42,145 nt of DNA, taken from Paenibacillaceae bacterium ZCTH02-B3 (GTDB lineage Bacteria > Bacillota > Bacilli > Paenibacillales > Paenibacillaceae). A program made the translations under genes and the position numbers. The stretch spans positions 1-42,145 of the forward strand of contig LZRV01000010.1 of NCBI GenBank assembly GCA_002159065.1, given 5' to 3'. The notes below the pieces were generated by a model. The model saw nothing but the letters and a program-made list of their open reading frames with translations. It was not told the DNA's origin and made no database searches. Shown one piece after another: positions 33,786 through 41,876 of the stretch. How positions within the stretch are numbered: the first letter of the stretch is position 1; the number at the start of each line of letters is the position of its first letter.

Positions 33786-35255
33786 TCAGCCTTTGATAAA
33801 CACGGTTTTCACGGAGGTGTAGAACTCGATGGCTGCGGTGCCCTGTTCGCGGGAATGGGAGCTGGACTGCTTCATGCCCCCGAAGGGCGCCTGCAGCTCG
33901 ACGCCGGCCGTCTCCTCGTTCACCCGCACGAGGCCGGCGTCCATGTCCCGGATGAAGGCGAGCACGTTGCCGATGTCCCGGGTGAAGATCGACGCGCTCA
34001 GGCCATACTCGGAATCGTTGGCCAGCCGGATGGCTTCTTCCAGGTTTTCCGCCTGGACGAGGGCGATCACCGGGCCGAAGATTTCCTCCCGGAAAATCGC
34101 CATGTCCGGCGTCACGTTTTCAAATACCGTGGGTTCCACGAAGAACCCGTCCGCCAGCCGGCCTTCCGTCAGCCGCCGGCCGCCGCAAAGCAGCGTGGCG
34201 CCTTCCTCCACGCCTTTTTGAATATAGGAAAGCACCGTTTCCATCTGGCTCTCGCTGGCGCAGGGACCGAGCCAGGTGGATTCGTCCAAGCCGTCGCCGA
34301 TCCGGAGCGTGCGGGTTTTCTCCAGCAGCTTCTCGCGAAACGCCGGATAGATGTCCTTTTCCACGATGACGCGGCTGGTGGCGGTGCACTTCTGCCCGGT
34401 GGAGCGGAACGCGCCGCTGATCGTGGCGTTCACCGCCAGGTCCAGATCGGCGTCCCTGGCCACGATGACCGGGTTCTTGCCGCCCATCTCCAGCTGGTAT
34501 TTCGCGCCGCGGGCGAGGGCCGCCTGGCTGATCCGCTTGCCGACCGGGTTGGACCCGGTGAAGGAGATGCCGTGGATGCCGGGGTGTTCCGCGATGCCCT
34601 GGCCGACGACGGATCCGCTGCCGATCACCAGGTTCACGACGCCCGGCGGAAAGCCCGCCTCGTGGAAGACTTCCGCCAGCTTGGCGGCGGTGACGGCGGT
34701 TTCCGTGGCCGGCTTCCACACCACCGTGTTGCCGTAGGCGAGAGCCGGGGCGATCTTCCACATCGGGATGGCCACGGGGAAGTTCCAAGGCGTGATGACG
34801 CCGACCACGCCCAGCGGGACGCGGATCGTGAACATGAGTCCGGACGCGTCCGAGGCCGGAATGACGTCGCCGATCTTGCGCGATCCCTCTCCGGCGTAGT
34901 AACGCAGCAGCGCCACGCCCCGGGCGGTCTCGCCTTTCGCCTCGCCGAACGTCTTGCCCATTTCCCGGGTCATCGTCGCGGCGATGTCGTCCAGCCGGCT
35001 TTCCAGGATGTTCGCCGCCTTGTACAGCAGCTGGCCGCGGGCCGGTCCGGCCATCCTGCTCCAGGCCTTCGCCGCCGCGTTTGCGGCCGCCACCGCCGCG
35101 TCCAGGTCTTCCCTGCCCGAATTCGGCACGATTCCGACCACGTCGTGGCGGTTCGCCGGATTGAGGCTGGCGACGGTGTTGCCGGAGGCGGCGTCTTTCC
35201 ACTCCCCGTTGATGTAGTTGCGATATTGCGGCGCGGTGGTTTGCGTGACGGTCAT
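33786..35255 (-). CDS. NAD(P)-dependent 2-oxoglutarate semialdehyde dehydrogenase (aldehyde dehydrogenase family)
   Basis: 489 residues. The active site is complete: TPWNFP (Asn158), LEMGGKNP (Glu256) and GQKCTATSR (Cys290). The motif context ([25 protein letters not shown]) resembles the alpha-ketoglutarate semialdehyde dehydrogenases (YcbD/GucD type). The family members oxidise 2,5-dioxopentanoate to 2-oxoglutarate. Its place between a pentonate dehydratase and an FAH-family protein supports this over a general aldehyde role. The substrate is inferred from context. Confidence 0.88.
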   Translation of the reverse strand: MTVTQTTAPQYRNYINGEWKDAASGNTVASLNPANRHDVVGIVPNSGREDLDAAVAAANAAAKAWSRMAGPARGQLLYKAANILESRLDDIAATMTREMGKTFGEAKGETARGVALLRYYAGEGSRKIGDVIPASDASGLMFTIRVPLGVVGVITPWNFPVAIPMWKIAPALAYGNTVVWKPATETAVTAAKLAEVFHEAGFPPGVVNLVIGSGSVVGQGIAEHPGIHGISFTGSNPVGKRISQAALARGAKYQLEMGGKNPVIVARDADLDLAVNATISGAFRSTGQKCTATSRVIVEKDIYPAFREKLLEKTRTLRIGDGLDESTWLGPCASESQMETVLSYIQKGVEEGATLLCGGRRLTEGRLADGFFVEPTVFENVTPDMAIFREEIFGPVIALVQAENLEEAIRLANDSEYGLSASIFTRDIGNVLAFIRDMDAGLVRVNEETAGVELQAPFGGMKQSSSHSREQGTAAIEFYTSVKTVFIKG

Positions 35256-35276
35256 GGCAGGTTCCTCCTCCCTTTT

Positions 35277-36176
35277 TCAGTTTTTGGCCGCAAAATCCGA
35301 AGCCGCGGCTACGGGATTGACCAGCGTGCCGATGCCGGTGATGTCGATTTCGATGCGGTCGCCGGGCTGCAGCGTGAAACGTCCCGGCGGCACGATGCAC
35401 GTGCCGGTCAGGAGCACCGTGCCGTCAAACAGCACGTTGTCCCTGGCCAGATACGACACCAGTTCGTCGAGCTTCCGCCTGAGCTGGCCCGTGCTGGCCG
35501 ATTCCCGCACCGCCAGTTCACCGCCGCGGTAGATTCTGAGTTCGATGGTCAGATTGTAAGGATTCGCGACGGTTTCGGCCAGGCGGACCGCCGGGCCGAT
35601 GGCGCAGGAATGGCGCCAGATCTTGGCCTGCGGCAGGTAAAGCGGATTTTCGCCTTCGATGTCGCGGCTGCTCATGTCGTTGCCTACAGTGTAGCCAATG
35701 ATTCGTCCGCGGCTGTCCAGCACCAGGCCGAGTTCCGGTTCGGGCACCTGCCAGGAGGAGTCGCTGCGGATGCAGACGGGCCGGTTCGGCCCGACGGTGC
35801 GGGCGGCCGTGGATTTGAAGAAGATTTCCGGCCGTTCGGCCCGGTACACCTTGTCGTACACCGTTTCCTGGCCGGCGGCGCCCTGCGATTCCTCGTTGCG
35901 GGCTTCCTTGCTGCGTTCGTACGTGACCCCCGACGCCCAGACTTCCGGGGCTTCCACCGGCACGAGCAGATTCAGGCTGCGCCAGTCTTCCGCCAGGGGC
36001 CTCGCGCCTTCAATCTCGCGGCGCACCGCCTCCGAAGGGGCGATCCCTTCCTTGTCCGCCCGGCGCACCAGGGTCATCAGATCCGGCTCCTCCAGAGCAT
36101 AAGCACGGCCGTCGTCGGTCACCGCGGCGAGCCTCGGCGGACCGTCGTCCCGTTCCATGTAGCGGATGATCCTCAC
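35277..36176 (-). CDS. FAH-family 2-keto-3-deoxy-pentonate dehydratase
   Basis: 299 residues. The C-terminal two thirds are the fumarylacetoacetase fold: the metal-binding acids lie in VPEPELGLVLD, with YTVGNDMSSRDIEGENPLYLPQAK following and LLTGTCIVPPGRFTLQPGD near the end. Related proteins (XylX, KdaD) dehydrate 2-keto-3-deoxy-xylonate to 2-oxoglutarate semialdehyde, exactly the missing step between its two neighbours. First gene of the operon, behind GGAGGAGT; the promoter just upstream carries a 19-bp palindrome. Confidence 0.88.
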   Translation of the reverse strand: MRIIRYMERDDGPPRLAAVTDDGRAYALEEPDLMTLVRRADKEGIAPSEAVRREIEGARPLAEDWRSLNLLVPVEAPEVWASGVTYERSKEARNEESQGAAGQETVYDKVYRAERPEIFFKSTAARTVGPNRPVCIRSDSSWQVPEPELGLVLDSRGRIIGYTVGNDMSSRDIEGENPLYLPQAKIWRHSCAIGPAVRLAETVANPYNLTIELRIYRGGELAVRESASTGQLRRKLDELVSYLARDNVLFDGTVLLTGTCIVPPGRFTLQPGDRIEIDITGIGTLVNPVAAASDFAAKN

Positions 36177-36194
36177 ATGGACTCCTCCTTTAAT

Positions 36195-36250
36195 GAATAA
36201 TAAGGCTATGAGTTTTATAATATAAAACTATGTTTGATATGATTGCAATA
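36195..36250 (-). promoter_or_regulatory. Promoter and operator-like palindrome of the pentonate operon
   Basis: AGTTTTATAATATAAAACT (36211-36229) is a perfect 9-1-9 palindrome. On the minus strand TTGCAA lies upstream and TATATT/TATTAT falls inside the palindrome with about 18 bases between, so a bound protein would cover the -10 region. The adjacent IclR-family gene is the obvious candidate. The remainder of 36251-36418 holds no gene, only GC-rich inverted repeats near 36300-36360. Confidence 0.6.
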
Positions 36251-36418
36251 ATGAATATAACACACGCCGGAAACCATGTCCATGAACTTTCCCGGACGGC
36301 GGCGCGACCGGACGGCGGCGCGGCCCGCCGGAAAGCGAAACGCCGGCTTTCCGCCCCGTCCATCCGGCCTTTCGCCCGGCTTGCGGCGCGCCTACTTCCG
36401 GTCCGGACTTCCGCCCTT

Positions 36419-37186
36419 CTACCGGGCAGGCGTCCGGTGTCCGAGGCGGGCGGAAATCGCTCCTGCCGTCCCGCGGATCAGATTGGCGAACCGCCGGCGT
36501 TCCTCCTCGCCCACCCGGGCGGTGACAAAGGAAAGGCTCGTCGCCGCGGCCAGCTTGCCGTCGTGGCCGAAGATCGGCGCTCCCACGCACCATACGCCGG
36601 GTTCGTTTTCCTCCCGGTCGTAGGCGCAGCCTTCCCGCCTCACCCGCTCCAGCTCCTGACGGAACCGTTCCGGAGAGTCGATGGTGTTCGGCGTATGCTT
36701 CACGAAGCGGTAATTCGCGAGCAGCCGCTCCAGGACTTCCGGCGGCTGGAACGCCGCCAGCACCTTGCCGCCCGCGCTGCTGTGCAACGGCACCCTGCGG
36801 CCGATGCGGGAATAGCGGATGGGCGCCTGCGCGCCTTCCACCTTGTCGATGTACACCCCTTCCTGCCCGTCCAGGACGAGCAGGTGGACCGTCTGCCCGG
36901 TGGCCTCCGACAGTTCCTCCAGGAACGGCCGGGCCGCGTTGCGCAAATCCAGACCCGCCAGGAGCAGCTGTCCTTTCTCCAGCAGGCGCAGGCCCAGGCG
37001 GTATTTCCCGGTGTGCGGGTCCTGGTCGATGTATCCGTGCATCCTGAGGGTTTTGAGCAGCGCGTGGACCGTGCTCTTGTGCAGGTTCATGCGCTCGCTG
37101 ATTTCCGTGATTTTCAGCTCGGGGGTATGCTCGTCGAACAGGTCGAGAATCCGGAGCGCCCGGTCGAGCGCCTGGATGATGGGCAT
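36419..37186 (-). CDS. IclR-family transcriptional regulator
   Basis: 255 residues from ATG 37186 behind AAAGGAG. N-terminal winged helix-turn-helix (ALRILDLFDEH, LKITEISERMNLHKSTVHALLKTL) and C-terminal IclR effector domain (VHLLVLDGQEGVYIDKVEG, RRVPLHSSAGGKVLAAF, and a Cys-containing YDREENEPGVWCVGAPIFG). Such regulators usually repress sugar-acid or aromatic catabolism until a keto-acid intermediate binds. It is read in the same direction as the pentonate genes, upstream of them, with its own promoter. Confidence 0.93.
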   Translation of the reverse strand: MPIIQALDRALRILDLFDEHTPELKITEISERMNLHKSTVHALLKTLRMHGYIDQDPHTGKYRLGLRLLEKGQLLLAGLDLRNAARPFLEELSEATGQTVHLLVLDGQEGVYIDKVEGAQAPIRYSRIGRRVPLHSSAGGKVLAAFQPPEVLERLLANYRFVKHTPNTIDSPERFRQELERVRREGCAYDREENEPGVWCVGAPIFGHDGKLAAATSLSFVTARVGEEERRRFANLIRGTAGAISARLGHRTPAR

Positions 37187-37214
37187 ATCGTCGTTTGGCT
37201 CCTTTGCGCGGTTG

Positions 37215-37256
37215 TTCTATTTTGTAAAACTCTATTCTATAATATCAATTCTAATT
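37215..37256 (-). promoter_or_regulatory. AT-rich promoter region of the IclR gene with related half-sites
   Basis: TTTTGTAAAA (37221-37230), next to CTCTATTC and TATAATATC, shares the TAAAACT/AGTTTTA half-site with the operon palindrome. This suggests autoregulation. On the minus strand TTGATA at the upstream edge could be a -35 box. Confidence 0.4.
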
Positions 37257-37270
37257 CCTCCGTGACGGGC

Positions 37271-37366
37271 TTGCAAATCCGGAAAAATCAGGAGGAAAAC
37301 ACTCAAACGTCCTCATATCCGCCCGGTACGTCACATTTGCAATTCCGGAAAAATCAGGAGGAAAAC
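37271..37366. repeat. Two 30-bp direct repeats, 66 bp apart
   Basis: Copies at 37271-37300 and 37337-37366 differ at one position. Each contains TCCGGAAAAATCAGGAGG, so each carries an AGGAGG sequence not followed by a start codon at a normal distance. Confidence 0.8.
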
Positions 37367-37466
37367 CCAAGTCGGAATGGAAACGAATAAACGGTGGACA
37401 TTTTCGCCAAATCATCGCAGAATGGAAGAACCGGAGCACCAAATTCCCGAGAGGAGTCCGAACGAC

Positions 37467-37880
37467 ATGAACTTCCTTCGCCGGCTGGCGCCGCCCCGTT
37501 TCAGCCTGCTGTGGCTCGTGTACGGACTGGTTTTCGCCGCTCTTGTCGCCGCCGCCCTGTGCGCCCATCTGTACTACCTGCAGGACTGGTCCGCGACCAT
37601 CGCCTGGCGCAGGGTGCTGCTGGCGATCGGCCTGTCCGCCGTCGTCCATCTGCCGGGGTGGCTGGGGTTCAGACTGCTTTGGCTGTGCGGCGCCGCCGGC
37701 GTCGTGATCGGCGTCTCTTTGCTCGTCCGATACACGCTGGAAGGCATGGACGGCTGGGGGGATCTGATCGGCGCGCTGACCATGCTGTTCATCATCGGCA
37801 TCGGGCTGGCCGTCGGCGCGGCGGCGGAGATTTTCCTGGCGCTTTGGAAATGGTATCGGAAAAACAACAGCCGCGCCTGA
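37467..37880 (+). CDS. Four-helix membrane protein of unknown function
   Basis: 137 residues from ATG 37467 behind GAGGAG (37451-37456). An upstream in-frame ATG at 37377 follows the repeat-borne AGGAGG too far away. Four hydrophobic segments (~12-35, 47-62, 67-85, 100-125) with a positive N-terminus and a basic C-terminus (WKWYRKNNSRA), so both ends are inside. No family recognised. Bases 37881-38114 after it are free of genes. Confidence 0.75.
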   Translation: MNFLRRLAPPRFSLLWLVYGLVFAALVAAALCAHLYYLQDWSATIAWRRVLLAIGLSAVVHLPGWLGFRLLWLCGAAGVVIGVSLLVRYTLEGMDGWGDLIGALTMLFIIGIGLAVGAAAEIFLALWKWYRKNNSRA

Positions 37881-38114
37881 TTCACCGGTCACGCCGGTTC
37901 CTCCGCCAGGCGCAGCCTACCGCCTTCCCCGCGGACTTCGGCGGACTTCATCCGATCGCGGGGGCGTCCGTCCGGGCGTTGCAAGCTTGGCCGTTTCATG
38001 AGCGGCCCGCCGGCTTCGCCCGATCCCGACAAGGCCGCCCGCCAGGCAGCCCGTGCCCCTCTTGGACCGGACCGGCCCGTGCCGCGTCCCGGTTCGGGCC
38101 GCAGACGATCCGTC

Positions 38115-38813
38115 TCATTCCGCCTCCGGGATCAATCCGGCCCGGTGCAGGATGGTCACCAGCCGGTAAAAATCAAACGACCCTCCTTCCGGCGTGTCAA
38201 TCAGCTTCGCACGCACGGCGGCGTCAACCGCTTCTTTGGCCCAGGGCGGAACGCCCATGCCGCCGCGCTTTTGCAGCGCTTCGACTTCCCTGCGCAGCTT
38301 CGCCACCTGTTCGGCCAGTTCCTTCAATGCTTCCACGGCCTTTTCCGCCTCCCTGTCATGCTTTTCGAGTTGGTCCGACCTGATGATGGCCCATATCTTC
38401 GAAGCATAATTCGGATCCGTCGCGTAACCGTACGCCTGGAGCATTTCCGCCTGCTCCTTCGGCGTTTTCGCGTCAATCACCCGCTGGTACCGCTGGCGCA
38501 ACCGGTAGAACAGAAGCGCCTGGTCCTTCAGGCAATATTCGATCGATGGATAGGCCCGAAAGTCGGCAACCGGTGTTTCGATTCGTCCATCGTAGACCTC
38601 CCACGTCGTTTTGCTGACCGCCTTCCCGTCCCAATACGGCGTCCGCACGCCGTCGCCGACTTTGTACCCCACGAGGTTGTTCCAGCTGTTTAGTCGGCCG
38701 CCGGTTTCCAGGAGCATCTGGGCGATGCTGACCGACGGGAAAAGCGGGCCGCCGTCGACTCTCACCTTCACGGCCACCGGCGCCACGGCGGCGATGAATT
38801 CCGAACGGGTCAC
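38115..38813 (-). CDS. GH73 N-acetylglucosaminidase (FlgJ/phage-lysin type)
   Basis: 232 residues from a GTG at 38813 behind GAGGAGGTGATC. The GH73 domain covers ~1-145 with the catalytic glutamate in SVSIAQMLLETGGR (Glu36), NLVGYK and AYGYATDPNYASK. It is followed by a helical, coiled-coil-like part (LEKHDREAEKAVEALKELAEQVAKLRREVEAL) and a short C-terminal domain (VPPWAKEAVDAAVRAKLID ... YRLVTILHRAGL) often seen on phage and spore-former lysins. There is no signal peptide, as in phage endolysins. No other phage gene is near. It cleaves the glycan strand of peptidoglycan. Confidence 0.88.
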   Translation of the reverse strand: MTRSEFIAAVAPVAVKVRVDGGPLFPSVSIAQMLLETGGRLNSWNNLVGYKVGDGVRTPYWDGKAVSKTTWEVYDGRIETPVADFRAYPSIEYCLKDQALLFYRLRQRYQRVIDAKTPKEQAEMLQAYGYATDPNYASKIWAIIRSDQLEKHDREAEKAVEALKELAEQVAKLRREVEALQKRGGMGVPPWAKEAVDAAVRAKLIDTPEGGSFDFYRLVTILHRAGLIPEAE

Positions 38814-38995
38814 GATCCGATCACCTCCTCATGCGCGTACAGAGATCGCGGAAAGACGCTCCGGCCGCCCGGGCCGGTCTGGGCAAGCCCTTCCCGATCT
38901 TCCCAAGCATCATATCCAATCACGTCTCCAGGCGTGTCTGCCTTTGTCCAGCGCGCCGTTGACAGCGCTTCATTCCCGCATTATGATGGACTTGA

Positions 38996-39010
38996 TGAAT
39001 ACGTAACCAC
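38996..39010. promoter_or_regulatory. Operator-like site before the LacI-family gene
   Basis: TGAATACGTAACCAC matches 13 of 15 bases of the perfect palindrome in front of the dehydrogenase gene (40122-40137). It lies 38 bases upstream of the regulator's start, so autoregulation is likely. Confidence 0.5.
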
Positions 39011-39047
39011 GCGAAAAGATCGCCTGCTCCGGCACGAGGGGGACGAT

Positions 39048-40052
39048 ATGGTTTCCTCAAAAGACGTCGCCAGACTGGCGGGCGTTTCCCAATCGACCGT
39101 TTCGCGGGTGCTGAACAACGCCCCCAACGTCAGTCCGGAAACGAGGCAAAAGGTGCTTTCGGCGATCGAGCAGCTGCAGTACACCCCCAATCTGATCGCC
39201 CGCAGCCTTGTGACCCGGTCGACCAAAACGATCGCGCTGATCTCCGGCACGCTCCGCAACGGCTTTTTCGTGGAAACGACTGACGCCATCGTCAACTACG
39301 CCACCGCGCGGGGATACCAGACCATGGTCTACTTCAGGGAAGACGGGCTGGACGAAGTGTTCGACCTCGTGCTCGGAAGCAAGGTGGACGGGCTGCTGCT
39401 GGCGACCATCGAACTGGACGATCCCCTCTGGGAAAAAATCGACCGCTCCCGGATTCCATGCGTCTTCTTTAACCGAAAGCCGCGCGAAGGCGGCAACTAC
39501 GTCATTTTCGACAACCGGCTCGCCGCCGAGCTGGTCGCCAACCATTTGCTGGAGCTCGGGCATGAGCGGATCGCCTTTTTGTGCGGGAACACCAACGTTT
39601 CCACGTTTCACGACCGCAAGGCCGGATTCGAAAAGGCGATGGAAGCCGCCGGCGTGAAGGTCGACCCGGCGCTGGTGCACGTGTTCGATCCGAAAATCCC
39701 GGGGGAGGTGGAAAAATACGCCCGCAAGCTGATGCATATGGCCCATCCGCCTTCCGCCATTTTTTGTTCGACGGACATGATCGCCTTGCTGTGCATGGAC
39801 GCCGTCATGGCCATGGGCTACCGGATTCCCGAAGACGTGAGCGTCGCCGGCATCGACAACATCTCCATCTCCGCGCACCAGGCCATTCAGCTCACCAGCG
39901 CGGGACACGCCAAATTCAATCTCGGGGAGCTTGCGGTCGAGTATCTCATCGAGATGATCGAGCAAGAAGAAAAACCGACGGAATGGAAGCAGATCACGCT
40001 CAAGCCGGAACTGTTCGTGCGAAGGACGACGGCGCGAAAAGGCGCGCGGTAA
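39048..40052 (+). CDS. LacI-family transcriptional regulator
   Basis: 334 residues from ATG 39048 behind GAGGGGGACG. Helix-turn-helix plus hinge at the N-terminus (VSSKDVARLAGVSQSTVSRVLNN, TPNLIARSLV) and a ribose-binding-protein-like core with the usual CcpA-type blocks (VDGLLLATIELDD, AIFCSTDMIALLCMDAVMAMG, VSVAGIDNISIS). It should bind palindromes with a central CG, such as the one at 40122-40137 ahead of the next gene. It probably represses that dehydrogenase gene; the effector is unknown. Confidence 0.93.
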   Translation: MVSSKDVARLAGVSQSTVSRVLNNAPNVSPETRQKVLSAIEQLQYTPNLIARSLVTRSTKTIALISGTLRNGFFVETTDAIVNYATARGYQTMVYFREDGLDEVFDLVLGSKVDGLLLATIELDDPLWEKIDRSRIPCVFFNRKPREGGNYVIFDNRLAAELVANHLLELGHERIAFLCGNTNVSTFHDRKAGFEKAMEAAGVKVDPALVHVFDPKIPGEVEKYARKLMHMAHPPSAIFCSTDMIALLCMDAVMAMGYRIPEDVSVAGIDNISISAHQAIQLTSAGHAKFNLGELAVEYLIEMIEQEEKPTEWKQITLKPELFVRRTTARKGAR

Positions 40053-40121
40053 CGCGCGGCAAGCCGGCGGGTCGGTCGGGACGAAAGGTTGGGCAAATGA
40101 CGGAAATGGCGATTTACTTTT

Positions 40122-40137
40122 GTGAATACGTATTCAC
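40122..40137. promoter_or_regulatory. Perfect 16-bp LacI-type operator
   Basis: GTGAATACGTATTCAC is a perfect palindrome with the central CG expected for a LacI-family site. It lies 24 bases upstream of the dehydrogenase start, in the promoter region. Confidence 0.75.
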
Positions 40138-40161
40138 TTTAAATCAACGGGAGGAATCCGC

Positions 40162-41607
40162 ATGATCCGGCATCGGTTGTTTATCGATGGAGAATGGCAA
40201 GAGGCCGAATCGGGCCAGTGGTATGACATCGTCAACCCCGCCACCGGAGAAACGGCCGCGGTTGCGCCATACGGGGACGAACGCGACGCGGAAAAGGCGG
40301 CGGACGCCGCGCACCGGGCGTTTGCCGATTGGGCCAAAACGCCCGCGCCCGTCCGGGCCGATATCCTGATGCGCATCTACAGGGGCATGCTGGACCGCGC
40401 CGAAGACATCGCCCGCGCCATCACGGCGGAAATGGGCAAACCGATCCGCGAGGCGCGCGGAGAAGTGGGCATCGCCGCCGAGTACGTCCGCTGGAACGCG
40501 GAAGAAGCGAGGCGCATTTACGGCTATACCATTCCGTCCCAAGTCCCGCACAAGCGCCTGCACACGCTGCGCCAGCCGGTGGGACCGGTGGCCGCGATCA
40601 CGCCGTGGAATTTCCCCATCTCCATGGTGACGCGAAAGGTCGCGCCGGCGCTCGCCGCCGGATGCACCGTGGTGTTCAAGCCGGCCAGCCAATCCCCGGG
40701 AGCCGCGGCGATTTTCTTCCAGATCGCCGCGGAAGCCGGGCTTCCGCCCGGCGTGCTCAACCTGGTGACCGGCAGCGCGTCCCGCATCACCGGACAATGG
40801 CTGGCCGACCGCCGCATCCGCAAGATCACCTTCACAGGCTCCACCGAAATCGGAAAGCAGCTGGCCCGCGGCGCCGCGGATCAAATGAAGCGGGTTTCCA
40901 TGGAGCTGGGCGGACACGCGCCGTTCATCGTGTTTGAAGACGCCGACCTGGATCTGGCCGTCGAAGGGGCGATCGCGAGCAAGTTCCGCAACAACGGCCA
41001 AACCTGCATCTGCGCCAACCGCATCTACGTGCAGAAAAGCGTCAAGGAAGCCTTTGTGCAAAAGCTGAAAGCCCGCGTGGAAGCGCTCCGGATCGGCGAC
41101 GGCATGGACGAGGCCGTGGACCTGGGGCCGCTGGTCGATCAGGCCGCCGTGCGCAAAGTCGAGGAACACGTCCGGGACGCCGTCGCCAAAGGGGCCCGGG
41201 TGGTGACGGGCGGGCGCCGGCTGGACGAACCTCCCTTTGCCAAAGGCTGCTTCTATGCGCCCACCGTTTTGGACGAGGCGGACGAAACCATGTTGATCTC
41301 CCGCGAGGAAACGTTCGGTCCGGTCGCGCCGGTCTACGCGTTCGAGACGGAAGAAGAAGTGATCCGGCGCGCCAACGACACGGTGTACGGCCTGGCCGCG
41401 TACTTTTACACCAATGACCTGTCCAGGGCGGCCCGTGTTTCGGAAGCGCTGGAGTACGGCATGGTCGGCGTGAACGATCCGGTGATGACCACCGTCCAGG
41501 GGCCGTTTGGCGGCGTCAAGGAAAGCGGCGTGGGACGCGAAGGGGGCCCGGACAGCCTGCACGATTTTCTGGAAACGAAGTTTGTGTCCACCGTCATCCG
41601 GATTTGA
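40162..41607 (+). CDS. NAD(P)-dependent succinate-semialdehyde dehydrogenase-like aldehyde dehydrogenase
   Basis: 481 residues from ATG 40162 behind CGGGAGG. Active-site residues are present: TPWNFP (Asn150), MELGGHAP (Glu248) and [11 protein letters not shown] (Cys282, with a second Cys at 284, the redox pair typical of GabD-type enzymes). Members oxidise succinate semialdehyde, and some oxidise 2-oxoglutarate semialdehyde. It could thus be a second enzyme for the last pentonate step, but it has a separate LacI regulator. No gabT or other GABA gene is near. Confidence 0.9.
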   Translation: MIRHRLFIDGEWQEAESGQWYDIVNPATGETAAVAPYGDERDAEKAADAAHRAFADWAKTPAPVRADILMRIYRGMLDRAEDIARAITAEMGKPIREARGEVGIAAEYVRWNAEEARRIYGYTIPSQVPHKRLHTLRQPVGPVAAITPWNFPISMVTRKVAPALAAGCTVVFKPASQSPGAAAIFFQIAAEAGLPPGVLNLVTGSASRITGQWLADRRIRKITFTGSTEIGKQLARGAADQMKRVSMELGGHAPFIVFEDADLDLAVEGAIASKFRNNGQTCICANRIYVQKSVKEAFVQKLKARVEALRIGDGMDEAVDLGPLVDQAAVRKVEEHVRDAVAKGARVVTGGRRLDEPPFAKGCFYAPTVLDEADETMLISREETFGPVAPVYAFETEEEVIRRANDTVYGLAAYFYTNDLSRAARVSEALEYGMVGVNDPVMTTVQGPFGGVKESGVGREGGPDSLHDFLETKFVSTVIRI

Positions 41608-41684
41608 AACATTTAAAAAGTTAATAAATAACCCCGCCTCTTTCGGGCGGCCTCGGATTTCGCCGCAAAAAAGCGCGTTTCGAA

Positions 41685-41709
41685 GCCGCCGGATCGTGGC
41701 GGGTTTTTT
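41685..41709 (+). terminator. Terminator downstream of the semialdehyde dehydrogenase
   Basis: CCGCC/GGCGG with an 8-base loop, followed by GTTTTTTCC. The stem is short. The rest of 41608-41876 shows a perfect palindrome CGCGGTCCGGACCGCG (41776-41791) but no gene. Confidence 0.55.
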
Positions 41710-41876
41710 CCGCCTGCGGTCGCTTCACCCGTCCGTCTGACGGCTGACCAGACTGCTGTGTCTTCAAGATGAACACGCGGTCCGGACCGCGGTAAAATGC
41801 TCAGTCCGGCATCGTGAAGCAAGTCCGGACCCCGCCGCGGTTTCCCTTCCCCGCGCCGATGCGATCATATGAGCCC

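Noticed and set aside
33855..36200. 781-codon open frame on the plus strand
   Set aside because: It lies antisense to the dehydrogenase and FAH-family genes, has no recognisable domain and is His/Arg/Gly-rich, as expected of an antisense frame in high-GC DNA.
36230..37390. 386-codon open frame on the plus strand
   Set aside because: Antisense to the IclR gene, which has clear motifs and a good start.
37394..38383. 329-codon plus-strand frame
   Set aside because: It overlaps the membrane-protein gene in another frame and is antisense to the GH73 gene; Arg/Pro-rich shadow.
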